From Panulirus ornatus (taxonomy: Eukaryota; Arthropoda; Malacostraca; Decapoda; Palinuridae): a stretch of DNA of 64,000 nucleotides. Of this stretch, positions 36,085 to 47,345 are shown in pieces (within the stretch, counting starts at the first letter, position 1; every line of letters begins with the position of its first letter). The position numbers were made by a program, and so were the translations under genes. Under the pieces are notes generated by a model. That model was not told the DNA's origin, did not search any database, and saw only the letters and a list, made by a program, of their open reading frames with translations. The stretch covers positions 50,517,282-50,581,281 of the forward strand of contig NC_092230.1 in the NCBI RefSeq assembly GCF_036320965.1, in the 5' to 3' direction.

Positions 36085-38309
36085 TATTATGCTCTGTTGC
36101 TGTCTCCCGTGTTAGCGAGGTAGCACAAGGAAACACATGAAATAATGGTCCAACCCACCCACATCCACATTTATATACATAAACGTCCACACACGCACAT
36201 ATACATACCTATACATTTCAACGTATACATACATATACATACACAGATATATACATATATACACATGTACATATTCATACTTGCTGCCTTCATCCATCCC
36301 ATCATCACCACCCCACTACACATGAATTGGGACACCCCCCCACACACATTCGAGGTAGGGCTAGGAAAAGACAACAAAGGCCACATTCGTTCACACTCAG
36401 TCTCTAGCTGTCATGTGTTATGCACCAAAATCACAACTCCCTTTCCACATCCAGGACCCATGAAACTTTCCATGGTTTACCCCAGATGCTTCACACGCCC
36501 TGGTTCAATCCATTGACAGCATTTTGACCCCGGTATATGACATTGTTCCAATTCACTCTATTCCTTGCACGCCCTTCCCCCTCCTGTATGATCAGGCACC
36601 AATCGCTCAAAATCTTTTTCACTCCATCCTTCTACCTCCAATTTGGTCTTCCACTTCTCCTCATTCCCTCCATCTACGACACATATATCCTCTTTGACAA
36701 TCTTTCCTCACTCATTCTCTCCATGTGTCCAAACCATTTCAAAACACCCTCTTCTGCACTCTCAACCACACTCTTTTTATTACCACATCTCTCTTAACCT
36801 TTCATTACTTACTCGATCAAACCAACTCACACCACATATTGTCCTCAAACACCTCATTTCCAACACATCCACCCCCTCTGCACAACACTATCTATAGCCC
36901 ATGCCTCGCAACCATATAACATCGTTGGAACCACTATTCCTTCAAACATACCCATTTTTGCTCTCTGAGATAGCGTTCTTGCCTTCTACACATTCTTTAA
37001 TGCTCCCAGAACCTTTGCCCCCTCCCTAACCCTGTGACTCACTTCTGCTTCCATGGTTCCATCCGCTGCTAGATCCACTCCCAGATACCTAAAACACTTC
37101 ACTTCCTCCTGTTTTTCTCCTTTCAAACTTGCCTCCCAATTGACTTGCCCTTCAACCGTACTGAACCTAATAACCTTGCTCTTATTCACATCTACTCTTG
37201 CTTTCTTCTTTCACACACTCTACCAAACTCAGTCACCAGCTTCTGCAGTTTCTAACGCAAATCAGACACCAGCGATGTATCATCAGCGAACAACAACGGA
37301 CTCACTTCCCAAGCCCTCTCATCCACAACTTGCCCCTCTCTCCAAAACTCTTGCATTCACCCCCCTAACAACCCCATCCATAAACAAATCAAACCACCAT
37401 GGAGACCATGCACCCCTGCCATAAACCAACATTCACTGGGAGCCAATCACTTTCCTCTCTTCCTAACTGAACTCATGCCTTACATCCATGGTAAAAACTT
37501 TTCACTGCCTCTAGCAACTTACCTCTCACACCATATACTCTTAATACCTTCCATAAAGCATCTCTATCAACCATATCATATGCCTTCTCCAGATCCAAAA
37601 ATGCTACATACAAATCCATCTGTTTTTCTAAGCATTTCTCACATATATTCTTCAAATCAAACACCTGATCCACACATCCTGTACCACTTCTGAAACCACA
37701 CTGCTCTTCCCCAGTCAGATGCTCTGTACATGCCTTTACCCTCTCAATCAATACCCTCCCATATAATTTCCCAGGAATACTCAACAAACTTATACCTCTG
37801 TAATTTGAACACCCACCTTTATCCACTTTGCCTTTGTACAAAGGCACTATGCATGCATTCCGCCAATCTTTAGGTACTTTGCCATGATCCATACATACAT
37901 TGAATATCCTTACCAACCAATCAACAACACAGTCACCCACTGCAACATCATCCAAATCTGCTGCCTTGCCAGCTTTCATCTTCCGCGAAGCTTTCACTAC
38001 CTCTTCTCTGTTTACCAAACCATTCTCCTTGACCCTCTCACTTTGCATACCACCTCGACCAAGACACCCCACATCTGCCACTCTATCATCAAACACATTC
38101 AACAAACCTTCAAAATACTCACTCCATCTCCTTCTCACATCACCACTACTTGTTATCACCTCCCCATTTGCCCCCTTCACTGAAGTTCCCATTTGCTCCC
38201 TTGTCTTACGTACTTTATTTACCTCCTTCCAAAACATCTTTTTATTCTCCCTGAAATTTAATGATACTCTCTCACCCCAACCCTCATTTGCCCTCTTTTT
38301 CACCTCACA
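36085..38309 (-). mobile_element. RTE LINE, subfamily B, minus strand (RTE-8)
   Basis: 3' end near 36085 (GCTCTGTTGCTGTCTCCCGT), long B-type 3'UTR, C-terminus, RT and part of the linker, stopping at GAGGTGAAAAAGAGGG (38309). A 276-codon frame at 37473-38303 covers the linker and RT blocks 0-A. The RT box C reads FADDTSLVSD in a disrupted frame. It adjoins an APE half of an element at 38310. Confidence 0.88.
37473..38303 (-). pseudogene. RTE linker and RT N-terminal half
   Basis: A 276-codon frame starting in the basic linker (KKRANEGWGERVSLNFRENK) and running to YRGISLLSIPGKLYGRVL, RSGTGCVDQVFDLKNICEKC and FLDLEKAYDMVDRDAL (box A, with Arg to Met after the Asp). The block 1 region is shortened (DDVAVGDCVVDW lacks the EFIKKGG stretch). 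It ends at FYHGCKA, before box B. Not active. Confidence 0.8.
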
Positions 38310-39030
38310 GTATATACATACGTATACTTATGTATATCTCGCTTTTTAAACCAGGTATTCCCAATCACCAGTCCTTTTTCAGCACATAAATCTACAAGCT
38401 CTTCACCATTTCCATTTACAACACTGAACACCCCATGTACACCAATTATTCCCTCAACTGCCACATTACTCACCTTTGCATTCTAATCACCCATCACTAT
38501 AACCCGGTCTTGTGCATCAAAACCACTAACACACTCATTCAGCTGCTCCCATAACACTTGCCTCTCATGATCTTTCTTCTCATGCCCAGGTGCATATGCA
38601 CCAATAATCACCCATCTCTCTCCATCAACTTTCAGTTTTACCCATATCAATCTAGAATTTACTTTCTTACACTCTATCACATACTCCCACAACTCCTGTG
38701 TCAGGAGTAGTGCTACTCCTTCCCTTGCTCTTGTCCTCTCACTAACCCCTGACTTTACTCCCAAGACATTCCCAAACCATTCTTCCCCTTTACCCTTGAG
38801 CTTCGTTTCACTCGGAGCCAAAACATCCAGGTTCCTTTCCTCAAACATACTACCTATCTCTCCTTTTTTCTCATTTTGGTTACATCCACACACATTTAGA
38901 TACCCCAATCTGAGCCTACGAGGAGGATGAGCACTCCCCGCGTGACTCCTTCTTCTGTTTCCCCTTTTAGAAAGTCAAAATACAAGGGAGCACTCCCCGC
39001 ATGACTCCTTCTTCTGTTTCCCATTTTATA
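38310..39030 (-). mobile_element. RTE LINE 5' half: APE domain and 5' start
   Basis: On the minus strand: coding start region (39030-38931, partly duplicated: GAGCACTCCCCGC appears at about 38930 and 38990), NVCGCNQNEKKGEIGSMFEE, LAPSETKLKGKGEEWFG, WVIIGAYAPGHEKK and VIVMGD, then a stop where GDLNA should continue (TGATTAGAATGC). It ends at AAGTATACGTATGTATATAC, the same linker site that is the target duplicated around 9828-11220. Confidence 0.85.
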
Positions 39031-39043
39031 TATATATATTTTT

Positions 39044-39466
39044 TTTGGGGGGTCAAACCCAAAAAAGAAGAACGTACCTTGTGTTGGTTTAAGTTTTGGA
39101 ATCGAGAGATTGTTTGCTATGCAAGAACAGAAACAACGAGCTGAAAATTGCAAACTTCGATCAACACAAACTGAGGTATTTGTAGCTGCTGCATGCAAAG
39201 GAATGGTACACGAGAGATTGAAACTTATTGGACTTCTGCATGAAGCTGGCTTAATTAAGGCTGAGAGTAGCTACAAGAACAACCCCAAGATTCTCAATCA
39301 ACTACAGTATGCTGAAGACAATTTGATACCCTTAGTAGTTCTGACTGGGGAGTCAGAAGTTCAAGAGGGTGTGGTGAAATTACGTGAAACAGTCACACGT
39401 GAAGAGATCACAGTCAAGAGGGAGGAATTGGTAGACACAATCAAGCAGAGGCTTGCAAAAGCCTAA
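39044..39466 (+). pseudogene. HARS1: Histidyl-tRNA synthetase C-terminal fragment
   Basis: An intact 140-codon frame equivalent to the last quarter of cytoplasmic histidyl-tRNA synthetase, which charges tRNA-His. It opens with NPKKKNVPCVGLSFGIERLF: GLSFGIERLF (39086-39115) is the class II motif 3 that binds ATP. There follows a linker and the anticodon-binding domain with TQTEVFVAAACKG, ERLKLIGLLHEAGLIKAE, NPKILNQLQYAEDNLIPLVV and REELVDTIKQRLAKA, then TAA. No stop or frameshift. There is no AG acceptor between the upstream LINE (39030) and the frame, no other exon of the gene nearby, and no clear poly-A tail. It is either a truncated retrocopy or captured fragment, or a displaced last exon; I favour the former but am not sure. 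Confidence 0.8.
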
Positions 39467-39545
39467 AAGGATCAGGTATTAAAAATGTTCTTTGCAAGCA
39501 TGGTTTAAAACTAGTAATTTAAGTTTAAAGGCAGTAACAAGCACA
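39467..39545 (+). other. Short 3'UTR-like sequence after HARS fragment
   Basis: About 80 bp of AT-rich sequence after the stop. No AATAAA signal; it is cut off by the 5'-truncated LINE at 39546. Confidence 0.4.
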
Positions 39546-41826
39546 GGAGGTCAAGAGAAAGGTGCAAGAGGTGAAAAAGAGGGCAAATGAGAGTTGGGGT
39601 GAGAGAGTTTCATTAAATTTTAGGGAGAATAAAAAGATGTTCTGGAAGGAGGTGAATAAAGTGCGTAAGACAAGGGAGCAAATGGGAACTTCAGTGAAAG
39701 ACGCAAATGGGGAGGTGATAACAAGTAGTGGTGATGTGAGAAGGAGATGGAGTGAGTATTTTGAAGGTTTGTTGAATGTGTTTGATGATAGAGTGGCAGA
39801 TATAGGGTGTTTTGGTTGAGGTGGTGTGCAAAGTGAGAGGGTTAGGGAAAATGATTTGGTAAACAGAGAAGAGGTAGTAAAAGCTTTGCGGAAGATGAAA
39901 GCCGGCAAGGCAGCAGGTTTGGATGGTATTGCAGTGGAATTTATTAAAAAAGGGGGTGACTGTATTATTGACTGGTTGGTAAGGTTATTTAATGTATGTA
40001 TGACTCATGGTGAAGTGCCTGAGGATTGGCGGAATGCGTGCATAGTGCCATTGTACAAAGGCAAAGGGGATAAGAGTGAGTGCTCAAATTACAGAGGTAT
40101 AGGTTTGTTGAGTATTCCTGGTAAATTATATGGGAGGGTATTGATTGAGAGGGTGAAGGCATGTACAGAGCATCAGACTGGGGAAGAGCAGTGTGGTTTC
40201 AGAAGTGGTAGAGGATGTGTGGATCAGGTGTTTGCTTTGAAGAATGTATGTGAGAAATACTTAGAAAAGCAAATGGATTTCTATGTAACATTTATGGATC
40301 TGGAAAAGGCATATGATAGAGTTGACAGAGATGCTCTGTGGAAGGTATTAAGAATATATGGTGTGGAAGGTAAGTTGTTAGAAGCAGTGAAAAGTTTTTA
40401 TTGAGACGTAAGGCATGTGTACGTGTAGGAAGAGAGGAAAGTGATTGGTTTTCAGTGAATGTAGGTTTGCGGCAGGGGTGTGTGATGTCTTCATGGTTGT
40501 TTAATTTGTTTATGGATGGGGTTGTTAGGGAGGTGAATGCAAGAGTTTTGGAAAGAGAGGCAAGTATGAAGTCTGTTGTGGATGAGAGAGCTTGGGAAGT
40601 GAGTCAGTTGTTGTTCGCTGATGATAGAGCGCTGGTGGCTGATTCATGTGAGAAACTGCAGAAGCTGGTGACTGAGCTTGGTAAAGTGTGTGAAAGAAGA
40701 AAGTTAAGAGTAAATGTGAATAAGAGTAAGGTTATTAGGTACAGTAGGGTTGAGAGTCAAGTCAATTGGGAGGTAAGTTTGAATGGAGAAAAACTGGAGG
40801 AAGTAAATTATTTTAGATATCTGGGAGTGGATCTGGCAGCGCATGGAACAATGGAAGTGGAAGTGAATCATAGGGTGGGGGAGGGGCGAAAATTTTGGGA
40901 GCCTTGAAGAATGTTTGGAAGTCGAGAACATTATCTCGGAAAGCAAAAATGGCTATGTTTGAAGGAATAGTGGTTCCAACAATGTTGTATGGTTGCGAAG
41001 CGTGGCCTATGGATAGAGTTGTGCGCAGGAGGGTGGATGTGCTGGAAATGAGATGTTTGAGGACAATATGTGGTGTGAGGTGGCTTGATCGAGTAAGTAA
41101 TGTGAGGATGAGAGAGATGTGTGGAAATAAAAAGAGTGTGGTTGAGAGAGCAGAAGAGGGTGTTTTGAAATGGTTTGGTCACATGGAGAGAATGAGTGGG
41201 GAAAGATTGACCAAGAGGATATATGTGTCAGAGGTGGAGGGAACAAGGAGAAGTGGGAGACCAAATTGGAGGTGGAAAGATGGAGTGAAAAAGATTTTGA
41301 GTGATCGGGGCCTGAACATGCAGGAGGGTGAAAGGAGGGAAAGGAATAGAGTGAATTGGATCGATGTGGTATACCGTGACGTGCTGTCAGTAGATTGAAC
41401 CAGGGCATGTGAAGCGTCTGGGGTAAACCATGCAAAGTGTGTGGGGCCTGGATGTGGAAAGGGAGCTGTGGTTTCGGTGCATTATTACATGACAGCTAGA
41501 GACTGAGTGTGAACGAATGGGGCCTTTGGTGTTTTTCCTAGCGCTACCTCGCACACATGAGGGGGGAGGGGGTTGTTATTCCATGTGTGGCGAGGTGGCG
41601 ATGGGAACAAATAAAGGCAGACAGTATGAATTAGGTACATGTGTATATATGTATATGTCTGTGTGTGTATATATATGTGTACATTGAGATGTATAGGTAT
41701 GTATATTGTGCATGGGTGGACATGTATGTATATACATGTGTATGTGGGCGGGTTGGGCCATTCTTTCGTCTGTTTCCTTACGCTACCTCGCTAACTCGGG
41801 AGACAGCGACAAAGCAAAATAAATAA
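39546..41826 (+). mobile_element. 5'-truncated RTE LINE, subfamily B (RTE-9)
   Basis: Starts in the linker at CAGGAGGTCAAGAGAAAGG. Coding pieces lie at 39562-39819, 39826-40404, 40401-40907 and 40895-41398. Lesions: CGA-to-TGA at 39818; a stop plus one-base deletion at about 40402-40408 (TTTTATTGAGACG); a one-base loss near 40890. Box C reads FADDRALVADS. A B-type 3'UTR and AAAT-rich tail end at 41826, directly followed by another copy at the linker site ACGTATGTAAGTAGG. Confidence 0.9.
39826..40404 (+). pseudogene. RTE reverse transcriptase N-terminal half
   Basis: A 192-codon frame with [52 protein letters not shown] and FMDLEKAYDRVDRDAL (box A). It stops at FY, where the young copies read FYRGCKACVRVG; the stop arises from CGA to TGA and is shared with the copy at 41838-44505. 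The C-terminal half continues at 40401-41398. Confidence 0.82.
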
Positions 41827-42270
41827 AAATAAAAAAATACGTATGTAAGTAGGAGAGATGGCCAGAGAGCGTTATTAGATTTTGTGTTAATTGATAGGCA
41901 CGTGAAAGAGAGACTTTTGGATGTTAATGTGCTGAGAGGTGCAACTGGAGGGATGTCTGATCATTATCTTTTGGAGGCAAAGGTGAAGATTTGTAGGGGT
42001 TTTCAGAAAAGAAGAGAGAATGGTGGGGTGAAGAGAGTGGTGAGAGTAAGTGAGCTTGGGAAGGAGACTTGTGTGAGGAAGTACCAGGAGAGACTGAGTA
42101 TAGAATGCAAAAAGGTGAGAACAAAGGAGGTAAGGGGAGTGGGGGAGGAATGGGATGTATTTAGGGAAGCAGTGATGGATTGCGCAAAAGATACTTGTGG
42201 CATGAGAAGCGTGGAAGGTGTGTTGATTAGAAAGGGTAGTGAGTGGTGGGATGAAGAAGTATGATTATTA

Positions 42271-43212
42271 GTGAAAGAGAAGAGAGAGGCATTTGGACGA
42301 TTTTTGCAGGGAAAAAATGCAAATGAGTGGGAGATGTATAAAAGAAAGAGAAAGGAGGTCAAGAGAAAGGTGCAAGAGGTGAAAAAGAGAGCAAATGAGA
42401 GTTGGGGTGAGAGAGTATCATTAAATTTTAGGGAGAATAAAAAGATGTTTTGGAAGGGGGTAAATAAAGTGCGTAAGACAAGGGAGCTAATGGGAACTTC
42501 AGTGAAGGGGGCTAATGGGGAGGTGATAACAAATAGTGGTGATGTGAGAAGGAGATGGAGTGAGTATTTTGAAGGTTTGTTGAATGTGTTTGATGATAGA
42601 GTGGCAGATATAGGGTGTTTTGGTCGAGGTGGTGTGCAAAGTGAGAGGGTTAGGGAAAATGATTTGGTAAAAAGAGAAGAGGTAGTAAAAGCTTTGCGGA
42701 AGATGAAAGCCGGCAAGGCAGCAGGTTTGGATGGTATTGCAGTGGAATTTATTAAAAAAGGGGGTGACTGTATTGTTGACTGGTTGGTAAGGTTATTTAA
42801 TGTATGTATGATTCATAGTGAGGTGCCTGAGGATTGGCAGAATGCTTGCATAGTGCCATTGTACAAAGGCAAAGGGGATAAGAGTGAGTGCTCAAATTAC
42901 AGAGGTATAAGTTTGTTGAGTATTCCTGGTAAATTATATGGAAGGGTATTGATTGAGAGGGTGAAGGCATGTACAGAGCATCAGATTGGGGAAGAGCAGT
43001 GTGGTTTCAGAAGTGGTACAGGATGTGTGGATCAGGTGTTTGCTTTGAAGAATGTATGTGAGAAATACTTAGAAAAGCAAATGGATTTCTATGTAACATT
43101 TATGGATCTGGAAAAGGCATATGATAGAGTTGACCGAGATGCTCTGTGGAAGGTATTAAGAATATATGGTGTGGAAGGTAAGTTGTTAGAAGCAGTGAAA
43201 AGTTTTTATTGA
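42271..43212 (+). pseudogene. RTE linker and RT N-terminal half
   Basis: A 313-codon frame beginning after the TGA at 42263: basic linker (KRKEVKRKVQEVKKRANESW), [65 protein letters not shown]. It ends at the TATTGAG stop. RT boxes B to E continue at 43221-44189 in another frame. Confidence 0.83.
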
Positions 43213-43304
43213 GATGTAAGGCATGTGTACATGTAGGAAGAGAGGAAAGTGATTGGTTTTCAGTGAATATAGGTTTGCGGCAGGGGTGTGTGATGTCTTC
43301 ATAG

Positions 43305-44189
43305 TTGTTTAATTTGTTTATGGATGGGGTTGTTAGGGAGGTGAATGCAAGAGTTTTGGAAAGAGAGGCAAGTATGAAGTCTGTTGTGGATGAGAGAGCT
43401 TGGGAAGTGAGTCAGTTGTTGTTCGCTGATGATACAGCGCTGGTGGCTGATTCATGTGAGAAACTGCAGAAGCTGGTGACTGAGTTTGGTAAAGTGTGTG
43501 AAAGAAGAAAGTCAAGAGTAAATGTGAATAAGAGCAAGGTTATTTGGTACAGTAGGGTTGAGAGTCAAGTCAATTGGGAGGTAAGTGTGAATGGAGAAAA
43601 ACTGGAGGAAGTAAAGTATTTTATATATCTGGGAGTGGATCTGGCAGCGGATGGAACCATGGAAGCGGAAGTGGATCATAGGGTGGGGGAGGGGGCGAAA
43701 GTTCTGGGAGCCTTGAAGAATGTGTGGAAGTCGAGAACGTTATCTTGGAAAGTAAAAATGGGTATGTTTGAAGGAATAGTGGTTCCAACACTGTTGTATG
43801 GTTGCGAGGCGTGGGCTATGGAGAGAGTTGTGTGCAAGAGGGTGGATGTGCTGGAAATGAGATGTCTCAGGACAATATGTGGTATGAGGTGGTTTGATCG
43901 AGTAAGTAATGTAAGGGTAAGAGAGAGGTGTGGAAATAAAAAGAGTGTGGTTGAGAGAGCAGAAGAGGGTGTTTTGAAATGGTTTGGTCACATGGATAGA
44001 ATGAGTGAGGAAATATTGACCAAGAGGATATATGTGTCAGAGGTGGAGGAAACGAGGAGCAGTGGGAGACCAAATTGGAGGTGGAAAGATGGAGTGAAAA
44101 AGATTTTGAGTGATTGGGGCCTGAACATGCAGGAGGGTGAAAGACATGCAAGGAATAGAGTGAATTGGAATGATGTATCCCGGGGTTGA
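43305..44189 (+). pseudogene. RTE RT C-terminal half and tail region
   Basis: A 294-codon frame from just after box B (MFNLFMDGVVREVNARVLER; the Trp codon before it is now TAG). It contains FADDTALVADSCEKLQKLVT (box C), YLGVDLAADGTMEAEVDHRV (box E), and GRPNWRWKDGVKKIL. It ends at NRVNWNDVSRG, having lost the VY of the usual NDVVYRG end. Confidence 0.83.
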
Positions 44190-44505
44190 CATGCTGTCAA
44201 TGGATTGAACCAGGGCATGTGAAGCTTCTGGGGTAAACCATGGAAAGTTCTGTGGGGCCTGGATGTGGAAAGGGAGCTGTGGTTTCGGTGCATTATTACA
44301 TGACAGCTAGAGACTGAGTGTGAATGAATGGGGCCTTTGTTGTCTTTTCCTAGTGCTACCGCGCACACATGAGGGGGAAGGGAATTGTTATTACATGTGT
44401 GGCGAGGTGGCGATGGGAATGAATAAAGCAGACTATGAATTATGTACATGTGTATGTATGTATATGTCTGTGTGTGTATATATATGTATACATTGAGATG
44501 TATAT

Positions 44506-46986
44506 TTTATTTTTATTATACTTTGTCGCTGTCTCCCGCGTTTGCGAGGTAGCGCAAGGAAACAGACGAAAGAAATGGCCCAACCCCCCCCATACACATG
44601 TATATACATACGTCCACACACGCAACTATACATACCTACACAGCTTTCCATGGTTTACCCCAGACGCTTCACATGCCCCGATTCAATCCACTGACAGCAC
44701 GTCAACCCCGGTATACCACATCGCTCCAATTCACTCTATTCCTTGCCCTCCTTTCACCCTCCTGCATGTTCAGGCCCCGATCACACAAAATCTTTTTCAC
44801 TCCATCTTTCCACCTCCAATTTGGTCTCCCTCTTCTCCTCGTTCCCTCCACCTCCGACACATATATCCTCTTGGTCAATCTTTCCTCACTCATTCTCTCC
44901 AAGTGCCCATACCACTTCAAAAACACCCTCTTCTGCTCTCTCAACCACGCTTTTTTTTATTTCCACACATCTCTCTTACCCTTACGTTACTCACTCGATC
45001 AAACCACCTCACACCACACATTGTCCTCAAACATCTCATTTCCAGCACATCCATCCTCCTGCGCACAACTCTATCCATAGCCCACGCCTCGCAACCATAC
45101 AACACTGGTGGAACCACTATTCCTTCAAACATACCCATTTTTGCTTTCCGAGATAATGTTCTCGACTTCCACACATTCTTCAAGGCCCCCAGAATTTTCG
45201 CCCCCTCCCCCACCCTATGATCCACTTCCGCTTCCATGGTTCCATCCGCTGCCAGATCCACTCCCAGATATCTAAAACACTTCACTTCCTCCAGTTTTTC
45301 TCCATTCAAACTCACCTCCCAATTGACTTGACCCTCAACCCTACTGTACCTAATAACCTTGCTCTTATTCACATTTACTCTTAACTTTCTTCTTCCACAC
45401 ACTTTACCAAACTCAGTCACCAGCTTCTGCAGTTTCTCACATGAATCAGCCACCAGCGCTGTATCATCAGCGAACAACAACTGACTCACTTCCCAAGCTC
45501 TCTCATCCCCAACAGACTTCATACTTGCCCCTCTTTTCAAAACTCTTGCATTTACCTCCCTAACAACCCCATCCATAAACAAATTAAACAACCATGGAGA
45601 CATCACACACCCCTGCCGCAAACCTACATTCACTGAGAACCAATCACTTTCCTCTCTTCCTACACGTACACATGCCTTACATCCTCGATAAAAACTTTTC
45701 ACTGCTTCTAACAACTTTCCTCCCACACCATATATTCTTAATACCTTCCACAGAGCATCTCTATCAACTCTATCATATGCCTTCTCCAGATCCATAAATG
45801 CTACATACAAATCCATTTGCTTTTCTTAGTATTTCTCACATACATTCTTCAAAGCAAACACCTGATCCACACATCCTCTACCACTTCTGAAACCACACTG
45901 CTCTTCCCCAATCTGATGCTCTGTACATGCCTTCACCCTCTCAATCAATACCCTCCCATATAATTTACCAGGAATACTCAACAAACTTATACCTCTGTAA
46001 TTTGAGCACTCACTCTTATCCCCTTTGCCTTTGTACAATGGCACTATGCACGCATTCTGCCAATCCTCAGGCGCCTCACTATGAGTCATACATACATTAA
46101 ATAACCTTACCAACCAGTCAACAATACAGTCACCCCCTTTTTTAATAAATCTCACTGCAATACCATCCAAACCTGCTGCCTTGCCGGCTTTCATCTTCCC
46201 AAAGCTTTCACTACCTCTTCTCTGTTTACCAAATCATTTTCCCTAACCCTCTCACTTTGCACACCACCTCGACCAAAACACCCTATATCTGCCACTCTAT
46301 CATCAAACACATTCAACAAACCTTCAAAATACTCACTCCATCTCCTTCTCACATCACCACTACTTGTTATCACCTCCCCATTAGCCCCCTTCACTGAAGT
46401 TCCCATTTGCTCCCTTGTCTTACGCACTTTATTTACCTCCTTCCAAAACATCTTTTTATTCTCCCTGAAATTTAATGATACTCTCTCACCCCAACTCTCA
46501 TTTGCCCTCTTTTTCACCTCTTGCACCTTTCTCTTGACCTCCTGTCTCTTTCTTTTATACATCTCCCACTCAATTGCATTTTTTCCCTGCAAAAACCGTC
46601 CAAATGCCTCTCTCTTCTCTTTCACTAATAATCTTACTTCTTCATCCCGCCACTCACTACCCTTTCTAATCAACCCACCTCCCACGCTTCTCATGCCACA
46701 AGCATCTTTTCGCAAGCCATCCAATGCTTCCCTAAATACGTCCCATTCCTCCCCACTCCCCTTACCTCCTTTGTTCTAACCTTTTTGCATTCTGTTCTCA
46801 GTCTCTCCTGGTACTTCCTCACACAAGTCTCTTTCCCAAGCTCACTTACTCTCATCACCCTCTTCACCCCAACATTCTCTCTTCTTTTCTGAAAATCCAT
46901 ACAAATCTTCACCTTCGCCTCCACAAGATAATTTATCAGACATCCCCTACAGTTGCACCTCTCACACATTAACATCCAAAAGTCTA
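44506..46986 (-). mobile_element. RTE LINE, subfamily A, minus (RTE-11)
   Basis: 3' end at 44506 (ATTATACTTTGTCGCTGTCT) with a short A-type 3'UTR, then C-terminus, RT, linker and the SDH-proximal part of the APE domain, truncated at 46986. Lesions: extra T at about 44950 in the NKKS region; TTA-to-TAA stop near 45826 (KYL); small deletion near 46196; frame change near 46690. The 5' end and 360 bp of adjoining unique DNA are duplicated at 55186. Confidence 0.9.
44941..45816 (-). pseudogene. RTE reverse transcriptase, boxes A to E
   Basis: A 291-codon frame from MDLYVAFMDLEKAYDRVDRD (box A) through GLRQGCVMSPWLFNLFMDG, FADDTALVADS and RYLGVDLAADG to CGNKKKRG, where a homopolymer error at about 44950 ends the frame. 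All core RT residues are present; the N-terminal RT blocks are at 45826-46194 behind a stop. Confidence 0.84.
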
Positions 46987-47345
46987 TAATATATATTATA
47001 GATATATCTATATATCTTTGGTGTTACTGGAATCCATCTGCTTGCTTGAGATTACATTACAAGAGAAAAGTATCTTTTACAAAGATCCGGAAACCACTGT
47101 CAGTTGAGGAAACAGAGTACAGTCTTGTTAAACAACTTCATACTTCAGAGGAGTCCATCCTATATTGGCTACTGAATGTAGCCTTATGCTTCAGAAACCT
47201 CTGGAATAAGGGATCAGGGTTATTATTACTAACATCACATGTATCCTTTTTAATCTTTTCTTGTATTCCCTTAGCGAGGCAGTCAAAGAAACAGACAAAT
47301 GATTCTTACAATAACAATCCTCTTCATTTTCTGTTCCCTCTTTTG
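46987..47345. repeat. Duplicated single-copy segment, copy 1
   Basis: Begins with a perfect 16-bp palindrome TATAATATATATTATA, then non-LINE DNA (TTGGTGTTACTGGAATCCAT and onward), ending with a short diverged element tail (CCCTTAGCGAGGCAGTCAAA to TTTTGGAAAGTAAAAAT). It matches 55187-55553 with few changes. At 47346 it is joined to a plus-strand LINE, unlike copy 2. Confidence 0.88.

Larger units (their letters stand above)
41838..44505 (+). mobile_element. RTE LINE, subfamily B, lacking 5' half (RTE-10)
   Basis: Begins exactly at the linker target site ACGTATGTAAGTAGG and contains the end of the APE domain (MSDHYLLEAKVKI), linker, RT, C-terminus and B-type 3'UTR, cut at 44505 by a minus-strand copy. 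Stops: AGA-to-TGA at 42263, the TATTGAG stop at about 43210 (shared with RTE-9) and TGG-to-TAG at 43303. Box C FADDTALVADS is intact. Confidence 0.9.
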
